From positions 1-12,236 of the forward strand of contig CABSMK010000041.1 of assembly GCA_902478825.1 (NCBI GenBank): a stretch of DNA of 12,236 nt, in the 5' to 3' direction. Source of the DNA: an uncultured Collinsella sp. (GTDB lineage: Bacteria; Actinomycetota; Coriobacteriia; Coriobacteriales; Coriobacteriaceae). Position numbers and translations under genes: made by a program. The notes beneath the pieces are model-generated. The model saw only the letters and a list, made by a program, of their open reading frames with translations, did no database searches and was not told the DNA's origin. The stretch's first letter is position 1. Each line of letters starts with the position of its first letter. Positions 1-5,739 of this stretch are shown piece by piece.

Positions 1-42
1 CTGCGCATGTCTCGTGGGCTCGGAGATGTGTATAAGAGACAG
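1..42 (+). other. Nextera i7-side adapter left on the contig (not genomic)
   Basis: Bases 24-42 are the 19-bp Tn5 mosaic end AGATGTGTATAAGAGACAG. Bases 9-23 are the Illumina Nextera Read 2 linker GTCTCGTGGGCTCGG. The eight bases in front (CTGCGCAT) sit exactly where the i7 index belongs, and from memory match the adapter-strand form of Nextera XT index N722. Any reading frame through this stretch gives well-known adapter peptides such as VYKRQ or LSLIHISEPTR. Genomic sequence starts at 43. Confidence 0.98.
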
Positions 43-183
43 GCCCAGGATCACGTCGGCATCGGCGACCTGCTCACGTGTGGCGGCGTCGGCGCTCGTG
101 TAGATAAAGTCCTCGCCCGGAGCGCTCGACTCAAGAATTGCGCGATGACGGTCGTTGACGGGCAGCAAAACCAGGATGTTCAC
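43..183 (-). CDS. D-2-hydroxyacid dehydrogenase, N-terminal fragment (cut by adapter)
   Basis: This reading frame starts at a GTG at 181-183 and runs leftward through 47 codons to the adapter junction, so only the N-terminus is present. The product begins MNILVLLPVNDRHRAILESS and ends TREQVADADVILG. The short beta strand, helix, and then an ADVILG-type strand resemble the N-terminal catalytic half-domain of NAD-dependent D-2-hydroxyacid dehydrogenases, which interconvert 2-keto and D-2-hydroxy acids in the cytoplasm. The start is supported by a Shine-Dalgarno GGAGAGGA at 190-197, six bases before GTG. No alternative ATG exists nearby. The Rossmann fold and catalytic Arg, Glu and His are all beyond the cut, so the family call rests on one short segment and remembered homologues. 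It lies downstream of the map terminator, so it is probably its own transcription unit, although I see no convincing promoter. Confidence 0.6.
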
Positions 184-202
184 AAGCAGTCCTCTCCGCT
201 CG

Positions 203-237
203 ACCTACCAAAAAGGGACAGGTTTATTTTGGCAGGT
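203..237 (-). repeat. REP-like palindrome in the leader of the dehydrogenase gene
   Basis: Arms 203-213 and 227-237 form an 11-bp inverted repeat with one imperfect pair. On the minus-strand RNA that pair is a G-U wobble, so the stem is fully paired. The loop carries the complement of GGGACAGG. The first 17 bases (203-219, ACCTACCAAAAAGGGAC) recur exactly at 10178-10194, inside another palindrome. Dispersed intergenic palindromes with a GGGACAGG core are often mobilised by REP-associated tyrosine transposases, but no such transposase is in the window. It sits between the map terminator and the dehydrogenase Shine-Dalgarno, so it may also fold in that gene's 5' leader. Confidence 0.6.
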
Positions 238-260
238 TTTATCAGGCAAAACGTTCAAAT

Positions 261-304
261 AAAAACGCCGGATGCAAGACGAGCGTACCCGTCAGCATCC
301 GGCG
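261..304 (-). terminator. Rho-independent terminator of map
   Basis: Arms 266-275 and 295-304 pair perfectly over 10 bp (CGCCGGATGC with its complement) around a 19-nt loop. On the minus strand the stem is followed by TTTTT (265-261) and further T-rich sequence. It begins nine bases after the map stop codon. Confidence 0.9.
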
Positions 305-313
305 CATCTACAG

Positions 314-1201
314 CTACCAGCTCAGCAGCTCGTAGCCGTCCTCGGTCACCACGAGCTGAACCTCGCACTGGGCCGAATCGCTGCCGTCCTTGGTGCGCAC
401 GCACCAACCGTCACCCTTGCTAATCTTGATGTCGGGCGCTCCGGCATTGACCATGGGCTCGATGGTAAAGACCATGCCAGGGGCCATGATGGTGTCCACG
501 TCGGGCGCTTCGGTGGTAAAGCCCACAAACGGGTCCTCGTGGAACTCCTTGCCGATGCCGTGTCCACCGTACTCGCGCACTACGCTAAAGCCGGCGTCCT
601 CGACCGTCTTTTGCACGGCCTCGGCCATAACGGACAGTGGCAGCCATGGCTTGACGGCCGCCAGACCCGCCTCCACGCTGGCGCGGGTGACGTCGACCAG
701 GCGCTGGCGCTCGGCCGAGACCTCGCCGATGCAGAACATGCGGCTCGAATCACTAAAGTAACCGTCCAAGATCGTGGAGCAGTCCACGTTGATGATGTCG
801 CCCTCGTGCAGCACATCCGCATCGCAGGGGATACCGTGGCAGACGACGTCGTTGATCGAGGTGCACACGCTCTTGGGATAGCCCTCGTAGTTGAGATCGG
901 CCGGCGTACCACCGTGCTCGACGGTGTAGTCGTAGATCATCTGGTCGATCTGGTTGGTGGTCATGCCTGCGGCGATGTGCTCACCTACGTAGTCGAGCAC
1001 GCCCACGTTGATGGTGGCCGAGCGCTTGATGCCCTCGATATCGGCGGGCGTCTTGTAAAGCGTGCGGGGCAGAACCTCCCAGCCCTCTTCCCACAAGCGC
1101 TCGAGGCGCTCATCAAAGGCACTGTGGCATTTCTTATATTTTTTGCCGCTGCCGCACCAGCAAGCGTCGTTGCGGCCAGGCACGGGTCCTTTGTCATACA
1201 T
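314..1201 (-). CDS. map: Type I methionine aminopeptidase with N-terminal SEC-C zinc motif
   Basis: The enzyme removes the initiator methionine from nascent proteins and is normally essential. The 295-residue product starts with a SEC-C motif, residues 14-26, with C14, C16, C25 and H26 as expected zinc ligands (CWCGSGKKYKKCH); in SecA this motif contacts the ribosome or SecB. The M24 peptidase fold follows from about residue 48. The five metal ligands are all visible: D140, D151, H214 (GGHGIG), E248 (IEPM) and E280, plus the substrate-binding H122 in CHGIP. The extra 45 or so N-terminal residues explain the length relative to the roughly 264-residue E. coli enzyme. The ATG at 1199-1201 is preceded by AGGAAG (1208-1213) at a good distance. 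A -10-like box lies at 1227-1232 and a terminator follows the gene, so it appears monocistronic. Confidence 0.96.
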   Translation of the reverse strand: MYDKGPVPGRNDACWCGSGKKYKKCHSAFDERLERLWEEGWEVLPRTLYKTPADIEGIKRSATINVGVLDYVGEHIAAGMTTNQIDQMIYDYTVEHGGTPADLNYEGYPKSVCTSINDVVCHGIPCDADVLHEGDIINVDCSTILDGYFSDSSRMFCIGEVSAERQRLVDVTRASVEAGLAAVKPWLPLSVMAEAVQKTVEDAGFSVVREYGGHGIGKEFHEDPFVGFTTEAPDVDTIMAPGMVFTIEPMVNAGAPDIKISKGDGWCVRTKDGSDSAQCEVQLVVTEDGYELLSW

Positions 1202-1226
1202 GGCTAACTTCCTTTCATCCGCAGTT

Positions 1227-1232
1227 AGTATA
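1227..1232 (-). promoter_or_regulatory. Probable -10 element of map
   Basis: On the minus strand this reads TATACT, a five-of-six match to the sigma70 -10 box, 25 nt upstream of the map start codon. That predicts a short leader of about 20 nt containing the Shine-Dalgarno. The -35 region, about 17 bp further upstream, is weak (CTTTTA) and abuts the left arm of the inverted repeat at 1254-1320. Confidence 0.5.
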
Positions 1233-1253
1233 GCCCACCCACGCGTCCATAAA

Positions 1254-1320
1254 AGTTGCGGTGATATAGTTCCGATTTAAGCGGTTTAACAGCATAAATA
1301 GGAACTATATCACCGCAACT
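1254..1320. repeat. Perfect 20-bp inverted repeat, 27-nt spacer
   Basis: Arm 1254-1273 (AGTTGCGGTGATATAGTTCC) is the exact reverse complement of arm 1301-1320. The 27-nt spacer is A/T-rich and pairing stops abruptly at both arm ends. It lies in the 160-nt gap between the radical SAM stop codon and the map start. Neither side has the T-run expected of an intrinsic terminator. It could be a mobile palindromic repeat, a factor-dependent terminator or RNA-processing site for the upstream gene, or a regulator site next to the map promoter. The geometry (about 20-bp arms, 20-odd nt spacer) resembles the units at 10247-10462, but the sequence is different. Confidence 0.9.
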
Positions 1321-1361
1321 GATGGAGCGGGATGGCGGGCACTGGCTGCTGCGTGGTTTTG

Positions 1362-2138
1362 CTAGTAGCTCACCTGGCAGGGAATGCCGAGGGCTTGGAC
1401 GCGCGCGGCAATGGCGTCGAGCACCTCAGGCGCCGCTTTGGCAAGGCCGGCGACCGGCGTCTCGCGCGCCACCGTGTAGATGGTCGCTTCTTGTGGGCGA
1501 ATGCGCTCAAGCGCCGCGAGCCAGGGGGCAACGTACTCCTCGTCGGTGTTGTCGATGAGCTTGCCCTGATACTCGCCGGTCAAAAAGATCGTCTGGATAA
1601 TAACGTGACTGTCAAAGCTTGCGAACGTCTCGATCTGGTGCTCGACGTCGTAGGGGCCAACGGGCTGGTCGAGCAGCTGGATAAACGCCGGGTCGACGGT
1701 ATCGAGCTTAAGAATGTTGTCGTCGACCATCATGAGCGCGTCGTGCACCTCGGGGCGGTCGGCGCGCGTGCCGTTGGAGAGCACGGCGATCTTGGAGTTT
1801 GGGGCAAGCTCGTCGCGCAGCGCGACAGCGCCGGCGATGGCCTGCGGAAACTCCGGTGCGGCGGTGGGCTCGCCGTTGCCTGCGAAGGTGATCACATCGG
1901 GGAGCTCGCCCTCAGCTGCCATCTCGCGCAGCTTTGCCTCGAGCGCGTCGAGTACCACGGCGGCTGTGTTGTACGGCTCATGGCAGGGGCGCTCGGCGTT
2001 GAGGCCGTTTTCGCAGTAAATGCAGTCGAACGTGCAGATTTTGCCGCTGGCCGGCATCATGTTGACGCCGAGCGAGAGGCCAAGGCGACGGCTGCGAACG
2101 GGCCCAAAGATGGGGCTGGCATTCAAAAACGTAGACAT
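1362..2138 (-). CDS. Radical SAM protein (COG0731-type Fe-S oxidoreductase)
   Basis: The 258-residue product carries the radical SAM cluster motif CTFDCIYC with C35, C39 and C42 (CxxxCxxC), which holds a [4Fe-4S] cluster that cleaves S-adenosylmethionine. GNGEPT at residues 87-92 matches the GGE-like SAM-binding motif after strand beta2. The N-terminal FGPVRSRRLGLSLGVNMMP and the TIYTVARETPV segment near the C-terminus resemble the small radical SAM proteins of COG0731, named for the archaeal wyosine enzyme Taw1; the role of the bacterial members is not established, so I assign no substrate. The frame stays open upstream to 2732, but that part is antisense to the hydrolase gene. AGGAG at 2148-2152 lies nine bases before the ATG at 2138 and three before an alternative ATG at 2144, so I chose 2138. 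It is transcribed divergently from the hydrolase. Confidence 0.87.
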   Translation of the reverse strand: MSTFLNASPIFGPVRSRRLGLSLGVNMMPASGKICTFDCIYCENGLNAERPCHEPYNTAAVVLDALEAKLREMAAEGELPDVITFAGNGEPTAAPEFPQAIAGAVALRDELAPNSKIAVLSNGTRADRPEVHDALMMVDDNILKLDTVDPAFIQLLDQPVGPYDVEHQIETFASFDSHVIIQTIFLTGEYQGKLIDNTDEEYVAPWLAALERIRPQEATIYTVARETPVAGLAKAAPEVLDAIAARVQALGIPCQVSY

Positions 2139-2186
2139 AGGCATATGCTCCTCAAGACTATTGCGCCTAAGCATAGCATCGGCTCC

Positions 2187-2211
2187 AAAGCAAGGTACGG
2201 GCTCTTGCTTT
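2187..2211 (-). promoter_or_regulatory. Small hairpin in the leader of the radical SAM gene
   Basis: AAAGCAAG (2187-2194) and CTTGCTTT (2204-2211) form a perfect 8-bp inverted repeat with a 9-nt loop, about 50 nt upstream of the radical SAM start. It has no T-tail on the minus strand, so an operator or leader hairpin is more plausible than a terminator. The function is unknown. Confidence 0.35.
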
Positions 2212-2274
2212 ACAAGTTTCGTTTTTTCACGTCGCTCATGATGCCGTGCCATGAAAAGCCTCGGGTCGGGTACA

Positions 2275-2343
2275 GTTAATCTGTTAACAAGGCGTAAGGC
2301 AATGCGGGTCCATCCAACCGTACTGACGTGCAACTGGATGGGC
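2275..2343 (+). promoter_or_regulatory. Dyad elements upstream of the hydrolase gene
   Basis: Two dyads lie in the 225-nt divergent intergenic region. The first, 2275-2288, reads GTTAATCTGTTAAC and has 5-bp arms around a 4-nt centre. The second pairs 2308-2316 with 2335-2343 (GTCCATCCA against TGGATGGGC, one wobble) over an 18-nt loop, 20 nt before the hydrolase ATG. The first could be an operator and the second a leader hairpin. I could not identify a convincing -35/-10 pair in the region. Confidence 0.3.
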
Positions 2344-2363
2344 GTTGACGATGGGGGCACAAT

Positions 2364-3161
2364 ATGGATTTTACGGTCGAGAATGCGGGCACCACGATTG
2401 CCTGTCGCGAATATGCCGACCCGGATGTGTCGCCTGATACTCCTGCCTTGGTGTGCGTGCACGGCGCTTGTGTCGACGGCACATTTTTCGACGGCATCGC
2501 TTGTGAGCTCAGCCGCAACTACCGCGTAATTGCCTACGACCGCCGCGGCTGTGGTGGCAGCGGCGAAGCGGCAGACTGCAGCTATGATCTTGCCGCTCAG
2601 GCCGCCGACCTGCAAGCTGTGATCGAATACGTTGGCGCTCCGGCAAATGTGCTCGCGCACAGCGCTGGTACGTTGGTGGCGTTGGAGCTTCTTCGCACCG
2701 AACCCCATCTCGTCGACCGTACGATTCTGCACGAGCCGGCTGTGTCGGCCGAAGGCGTCGGCATGGGCGCAGCTCCGGTTTTGCTCGATATGATTGCGGC
2801 TGGAAAGGTTTCAAGGGCGCTCCGGCTTTTCTTGGGAGCCCTCGGCGACTTAGACCCCGAGGCTCCTGGGACGACCGAAGCGGAAGCCAAGCATGCCCTG
2901 CGCAATGGTCGTTGCTTTATGGCCAATGAATACGGAACAAATATGACATATGCTCCCGACTGGGAGCGCGCCCGCGAATCAAAGGCGGTGTCGGCTGTGT
3001 TTTTGGGCGAGCTTTCGGTCGGTACACCCCGCGAGGCTGGTACGCGAGCGGCTGCCGAATATCTCGATTGCCCCCTTGTGACGATCCCGGGCGCGCATAA
3101 CGGTTTGCGCGATCGCCCCGTTACGGCGGCAAACGCCGTTCGCGATGTCTTGGAGCGTTAG
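2364..3161 (+). CDS. Alpha/beta hydrolase
   Basis: This 265-residue cytoplasmic protein is of usual length for single-domain alpha/beta hydrolases and has no signal peptide. Strand beta3 ends in VHGACVDGT (residues 32-40), where HG forms the oxyanion-hole loop. The YDRRGCGGSG segment (59-67) is typical of the family. The nucleophile elbow is LAHSAGT with S100; its first position is Ala rather than Gly (AxSxG). The catalytic His is most likely H245 in PGAHNGL, and the acid may be E216 in the FLGEL segment. A helical cap lies at roughly 130-205. Esterases, haloperoxidase-like proteins and C-C hydrolases share this outline, so the substrate cannot be named. The ATG at 2364 follows only a weak G-rich ribosome site (GGGGG, about 6 nt upstream). 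The gene is divergent from the radical SAM gene and followed by a 211-nt gap. Confidence 0.85.
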   Translation: MDFTVENAGTTIACREYADPDVSPDTPALVCVHGACVDGTFFDGIACELSRNYRVIAYDRRGCGGSGEAADCSYDLAAQAADLQAVIEYVGAPANVLAHSAGTLVALELLRTEPHLVDRTILHEPAVSAEGVGMGAAPVLLDMIAAGKVSRALRLFLGALGDLDPEAPGTTEAEAKHALRNGRCFMANEYGTNMTYAPDWERARESKAVSAVFLGELSVGTPREAGTRAAAEYLDCPLVTIPGAHNGLRDRPVTAANAVRDVLER

Positions 3162-3192
3162 CACGCTCGATGACCTGCGGGGAGGGGGACTG

Positions 3193-3225
3193 TTGGCGTT
3201 TCGTCATTGTTAACGAATGCGCCAA
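3193..3225 (+). terminator. Imperfect hairpin downstream of the hydrolase
   Basis: TTGGCG (3193-3198) pairs with CGCCAA (3220-3225), and TCGT (3201-3204) with ACGA (3213-3216), separated by a small internal loop. It lies about 30 nt after the hydrolase stop codon. There is no T-run after it, so it is at best a weak intrinsic terminator or an RNA 3'-end stabiliser. Confidence 0.3.
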
Positions 3226-3319
3226 TAACCACGCGCCCGCGGTTCCATTACCACCGTTTGCCAGGTCATAAAAATGTAACAGCATTCACGTGCTTACCTG
3301 CATCGGCAAGGTGTTACCC

Positions 3320-3348
3320 TTGTAGCATTTGGAACCCACCGCTACTAT
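3320..3348 (+). promoter_or_regulatory. Candidate promoter of the HD-GYP/Hpt unit
   Basis: TTGTAG (3320-3325) and TACTAT (3343-3348) are separated by 17 bp, giving moderate sigma70-type matches. Transcription would start near 3355, leaving a short leader with AAAGGG (3361-3366) as ribosome site before the ATG at 3373. The boxes are not close to consensus, so this is a suggestion. Confidence 0.4.
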
Positions 3349-3372
3349 GCGAAACTATCGAAAGGGCCCCAT

Positions 3373-5253
3373 ATGCTCAATAATCACGAGGTCGATCTAA
3401 CCGACGAGGAGGCTGCCGCTGAGGTCGCCCGCGTCGCGAAGACCTACCCCGTGGTGCGTTTGCTGTCGGCCGATCAGATTAAGAGCGAGCCTAACTGCCT
3501 GCTCGCCGGCGATCGCTGCCCTTGTCTGCGTCAGTCGAGTCTTGAGGCCTTGGCAGACTCCGATGAGGTGTCGGAGCAACTGCTCAACGATGGTGTTGAG
3601 TACCGCGCTCGCCTACGCCCTCTAAAGGTCGAGGGTGAGCCTCGTGTCTTGCTGATGGTGCGTCCGATCGATGAACAAGAGGCTGCAGAAGAGGACCTTG
3701 TCTACACCGACGTGCTGACGAGTGTGCGCAATCGCCGATATTACGAGGAAAAGCTCCGTAGCGCCCGCATGAAGGCCGGCGTTGCGGTGATCGACCTTGA
3801 CGATTTTAGGGTCTTCAACGATACGTGTGGCCGTCATGCCGGCGACCTTGCGCTCGGTGCCGTGGCGACAGCCATACGCAGCGGTATTCGTTCGACTGAC
3901 GAACTTGTGCGCTATGGCTGCGACAAGTTTGTGGCCGTCATGCCCGATATTCCCTCCGATGACTTCGCCCGTCGCCTGCGTCAGGTATCCGATGCCGTTC
4001 GTTCCGCGTTTATTCCGGGCCATGAGCACGTGAGCTTGACGGCATGTGTTGGTGGCGTTCGCATTCATGGCGAGACGGTTGATGAGGGCGTTGGCCGCGC
4101 TGTCCAGTTACTGAGCCGTGCTAAGGCAAAAGCCGGTACGGTCGTGACCGATGGCGATTTCATCGAGGCCTTCCAAAACGAAAAGCCTTTGGTGCTTATC
4201 ATCGATGACTCCGAGATGAACCGAGCCATTCTCAACGAGATGCTCAAGGACGAGTATTGCACCCTCGAGGCTGATAACGGTCGTACGGCGCTCGATATGG
4301 TCGACCGCTATGGCGATGAGTTGTCGCTCGTGCTGCTGGACATTGTCATGCCGGACGTGAGCGGCTTTGAGGTGCTGGCCGATCTGTCGCGCCGATCGGT
4401 TGTTGACAAACTACCTGTCATCATGATCTCGAGCGAAGATTCCGACGATGTGGTTCTGCGCGCGTACGAGCTGGGCGCCTCGGACTATATCAGCCGCCCG
4501 TTTGACTCCCGTGTCGTGCGCCGCCGTGTAAGCAACACCATCCGCCTATACGCCAAGCAGCGCCGCCTGACGAACCTGCTGTCCCAGCAGTACAACGAGC
4601 GCGTCAAGAACAGTCGCATGCTCATCGACATCATGGCCGGCGTCATGGAGCTTCGTAACGGCGAGAGCGGCAGGCACGTTACGAACATCGAGAAGCTGAC
4701 CGAGCTGCTGCTTGGCTGTCTGGTCCAGCGTAGCGGCACGATCTCCCTCGACAATGAGGAACGCTCCACGATCGCCCTGGCTTCGGCGCTGCACGATATC
4801 GGCAAGATGTCGATTGACGATGCGATTCTCAACAAGCCTGGACGCCTTACGCCCGAGGAGTTCGAGATTATGAAGACGCATACCACGATCGGCGCCGACA
4901 TGCTGCGTGAGCTGGGTAGCCATCACGCCGGCAATGCGCTTATGGAATATGCGTACCAGATTGCGCGTTGGCATCACGAGCGCTGGGACGGCAGGGGTTA
5001 TCCCGATGGCCTTAAGGGCGACGAAATTCCCATTGCCGCACAGGTGGTCTCGGTGGCCGACGTGTACGATGCTCTGACGAGCGTGCGCGTGTACAAGGAC
5101 GCTATCCCGCACAAGGAGGCAATCCAGATGATTCTGGACGGTAAGTGCGGCACCTTTAACCCGCTGTTGCTCGACTGCCTGCTCGAGGTGCAAGACCGTA
5201 TCACCGAGACGTTGGCACGCCCCGCCGATATCGCCGCGTTTCCCACGATTTAG
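3373..5253 (+). CDS. Response regulator: degenerate GGDEF, receiver and HD-GYP domains
   Basis: The 626-residue protein appears to be a cytoplasmic signalling protein. Residues 1-105 form a PAS-like sensor segment with a cysteine cluster (C42, C49, C51). A GGDEF fold spans about 108-265, but its signature is YGCDKF (181-186) instead of GGDEF, and the usual GH of the upstream motif is GR (153-154), so cyclase activity is unlikely; D141, D143 and ND 149-150 remain. A receiver domain follows at about 272-390 with acidic D278/D279, phospho-acceptor D323 (LLDIVMPD) and S353; the usual Lys is R375 (SRPFD). The HD-GYP domain, about 410-615, keeps H474-D475, H503, H534-H535 and RGYP (541-544), so c-di-GMP phosphodiesterase activity is plausible. 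An Hpt gene follows after 24 nt and is the likely phosphate donor or relay partner. No histidine kinase is in the window. The output is presumably c-di-GMP breakdown gated by phosphorylation. Confidence 0.92.
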   Translation: MLNNHEVDLTDEEAAAEVARVAKTYPVVRLLSADQIKSEPNCLLAGDRCPCLRQSSLEALADSDEVSEQLLNDGVEYRARLRPLKVEGEPRVLLMVRPIDEQEAAEEDLVYTDVLTSVRNRRYYEEKLRSARMKAGVAVIDLDDFRVFNDTCGRHAGDLALGAVATAIRSGIRSTDELVRYGCDKFVAVMPDIPSDDFARRLRQVSDAVRSAFIPGHEHVSLTACVGGVRIHGETVDEGVGRAVQLLSRAKAKAGTVVTDGDFIEAFQNEKPLVLIIDDSEMNRAILNEMLKDEYCTLEADNGRTALDMVDRYGDELSLVLLDIVMPDVSGFEVLADLSRRSVVDKLPVIMISSEDSDDVVLRAYELGASDYISRPFDSRVVRRRVSNTIRLYAKQRRLTNLLSQQYNERVKNSRMLIDIMAGVMELRNGESGRHVTNIEKLTELLLGCLVQRSGTISLDNEERSTIALASALHDIGKMSIDDAILNKPGRLTPEEFEIMKTHTTIGADMLRELGSHHAGNALMEYAYQIARWHHERWDGRGYPDGLKGDEIPIAAQVVSVADVYDALTSVRVYKDAIPHKEAIQMILDGKCGTFNPLLLDCLLEVQDRITETLARPADIAAFPTI

Positions 5254-5277
5254 TTTGACCAAAGGAGTTTTTAATCC

Positions 5278-5634
5278 ATGATTTCCATGCGTGAGGCGTA
5301 TGAGAAGATCGGCGCCAATTATGATGACGCGTGCGCTCGGCTGATGGGCGAGGAAATGCTTGCCCGCTTTGCCCTCAAGTTTTTGGATGACGAGAGCATG
5401 GACAAGCTGGAGGCCGCCATGGCGGCAGGAGACACCGAAGGTGCGTTTATGGCAGCGCACACGCTCAAGGGCGTGAGCCAGAACCTGGGATTCGATAATC
5501 TGTACGAGCCGGCGGTCGTGGTGACCGAGGCGCTGCGCGGCGCCGATACCGTTGACGGCGCTCGCGAGGGAATGCATGCGCTGCAGCAGCAATATGCGGC
5601 AACGATGTCGGCCCTGCGCGAGGCGGCTGAATAA
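5278..5634 (+). CDS. Hpt (histidine phosphotransfer) domain protein
   Basis: This 118-residue, all-helical protein carries the Hpt signature AAHTLKGVSQNLG, with H61 as the phospho-accepting histidine and the following Lys and Gly conserved. Single-domain Hpt proteins relay phosphate between receiver domains, usually from a hybrid kinase to a response regulator. Here it is encoded 24 nt behind a receiver-containing HD-GYP protein and very probably co-transcribed, so D323 of that protein is the natural partner; the kinase must be encoded elsewhere. An AGGAG at 5263-5267 lies ten bases before the chosen ATG; a second ATG three codons later is possible and would not change the domain. A strong hairpin terminator follows. 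Confidence 0.9.
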   Translation: MISMREAYEKIGANYDDACARLMGEEMLARFALKFLDDESMDKLEAAMAAGDTEGAFMAAHTLKGVSQNLGFDNLYEPAVVVTEALRGADTVDGAREGMHALQQQYAATMSALREAAE

Positions 5635-5677
5635 GAGCTTGCGGGCCTTGGGCTGTGTGCCTGCCGCATATAGGCAA

Positions 5678-5718
5678 AAGGGTGCCCCGTCGGACCATGT
5701 GGCCGGTGGGGCACCCTT
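5678..5718. terminator. Bidirectional terminator between convergent genes
   Basis: Arms 5678-5688 and 5708-5718 (AAGGGTGCCCC with its exact complement) give 11 perfect pairs, and a further five including two G-U pairs extend the stem inward around a short loop. On the minus strand the stem runs into TTTT; on the plus strand into a moderately T-rich tail (GTCTGTTGT). It lies between the Hpt stop codon and the stop codon of the convergent peptidase gene, so it probably serves both. Confidence 0.85.
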
Positions 5719-5739
5719 GTCTGTTGTGCGATTCGTTAG

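Noticed and set aside
7..423. 138-codon open frame starting MSRGLGDVYKRQ at the left edge
   Set aside because: Its start is translated adapter, and the rest runs antisense to the dehydrogenase fragment and the map gene.
1332..2279. 315-codon plus-strand frame opposite the radical SAM gene
   Set aside because: Antisense shadow of a well-supported gene in GC-rich DNA; its sequence has no coherent fold or motif.
2139..2732. Long N-terminal extension of the radical SAM frame (open to 2732)
   Set aside because: It is antisense to the hydrolase gene, shows no domain, and a good AGGAG ribosome site supports the start at 2138.
3170..3269. Long-range inverted repeat ATGACCTG (3170-3177) and CAGGTCAT (3262-3269)
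   Set aside because: Only 8 bp separated by 84 nt, so it could easily be chance; no further support.
4546..5592. 348-codon minus-strand frame opposite the HD-GYP and Hpt genes
   Set aside because: It overlaps two well-supported genes antisense and has no domain signature.
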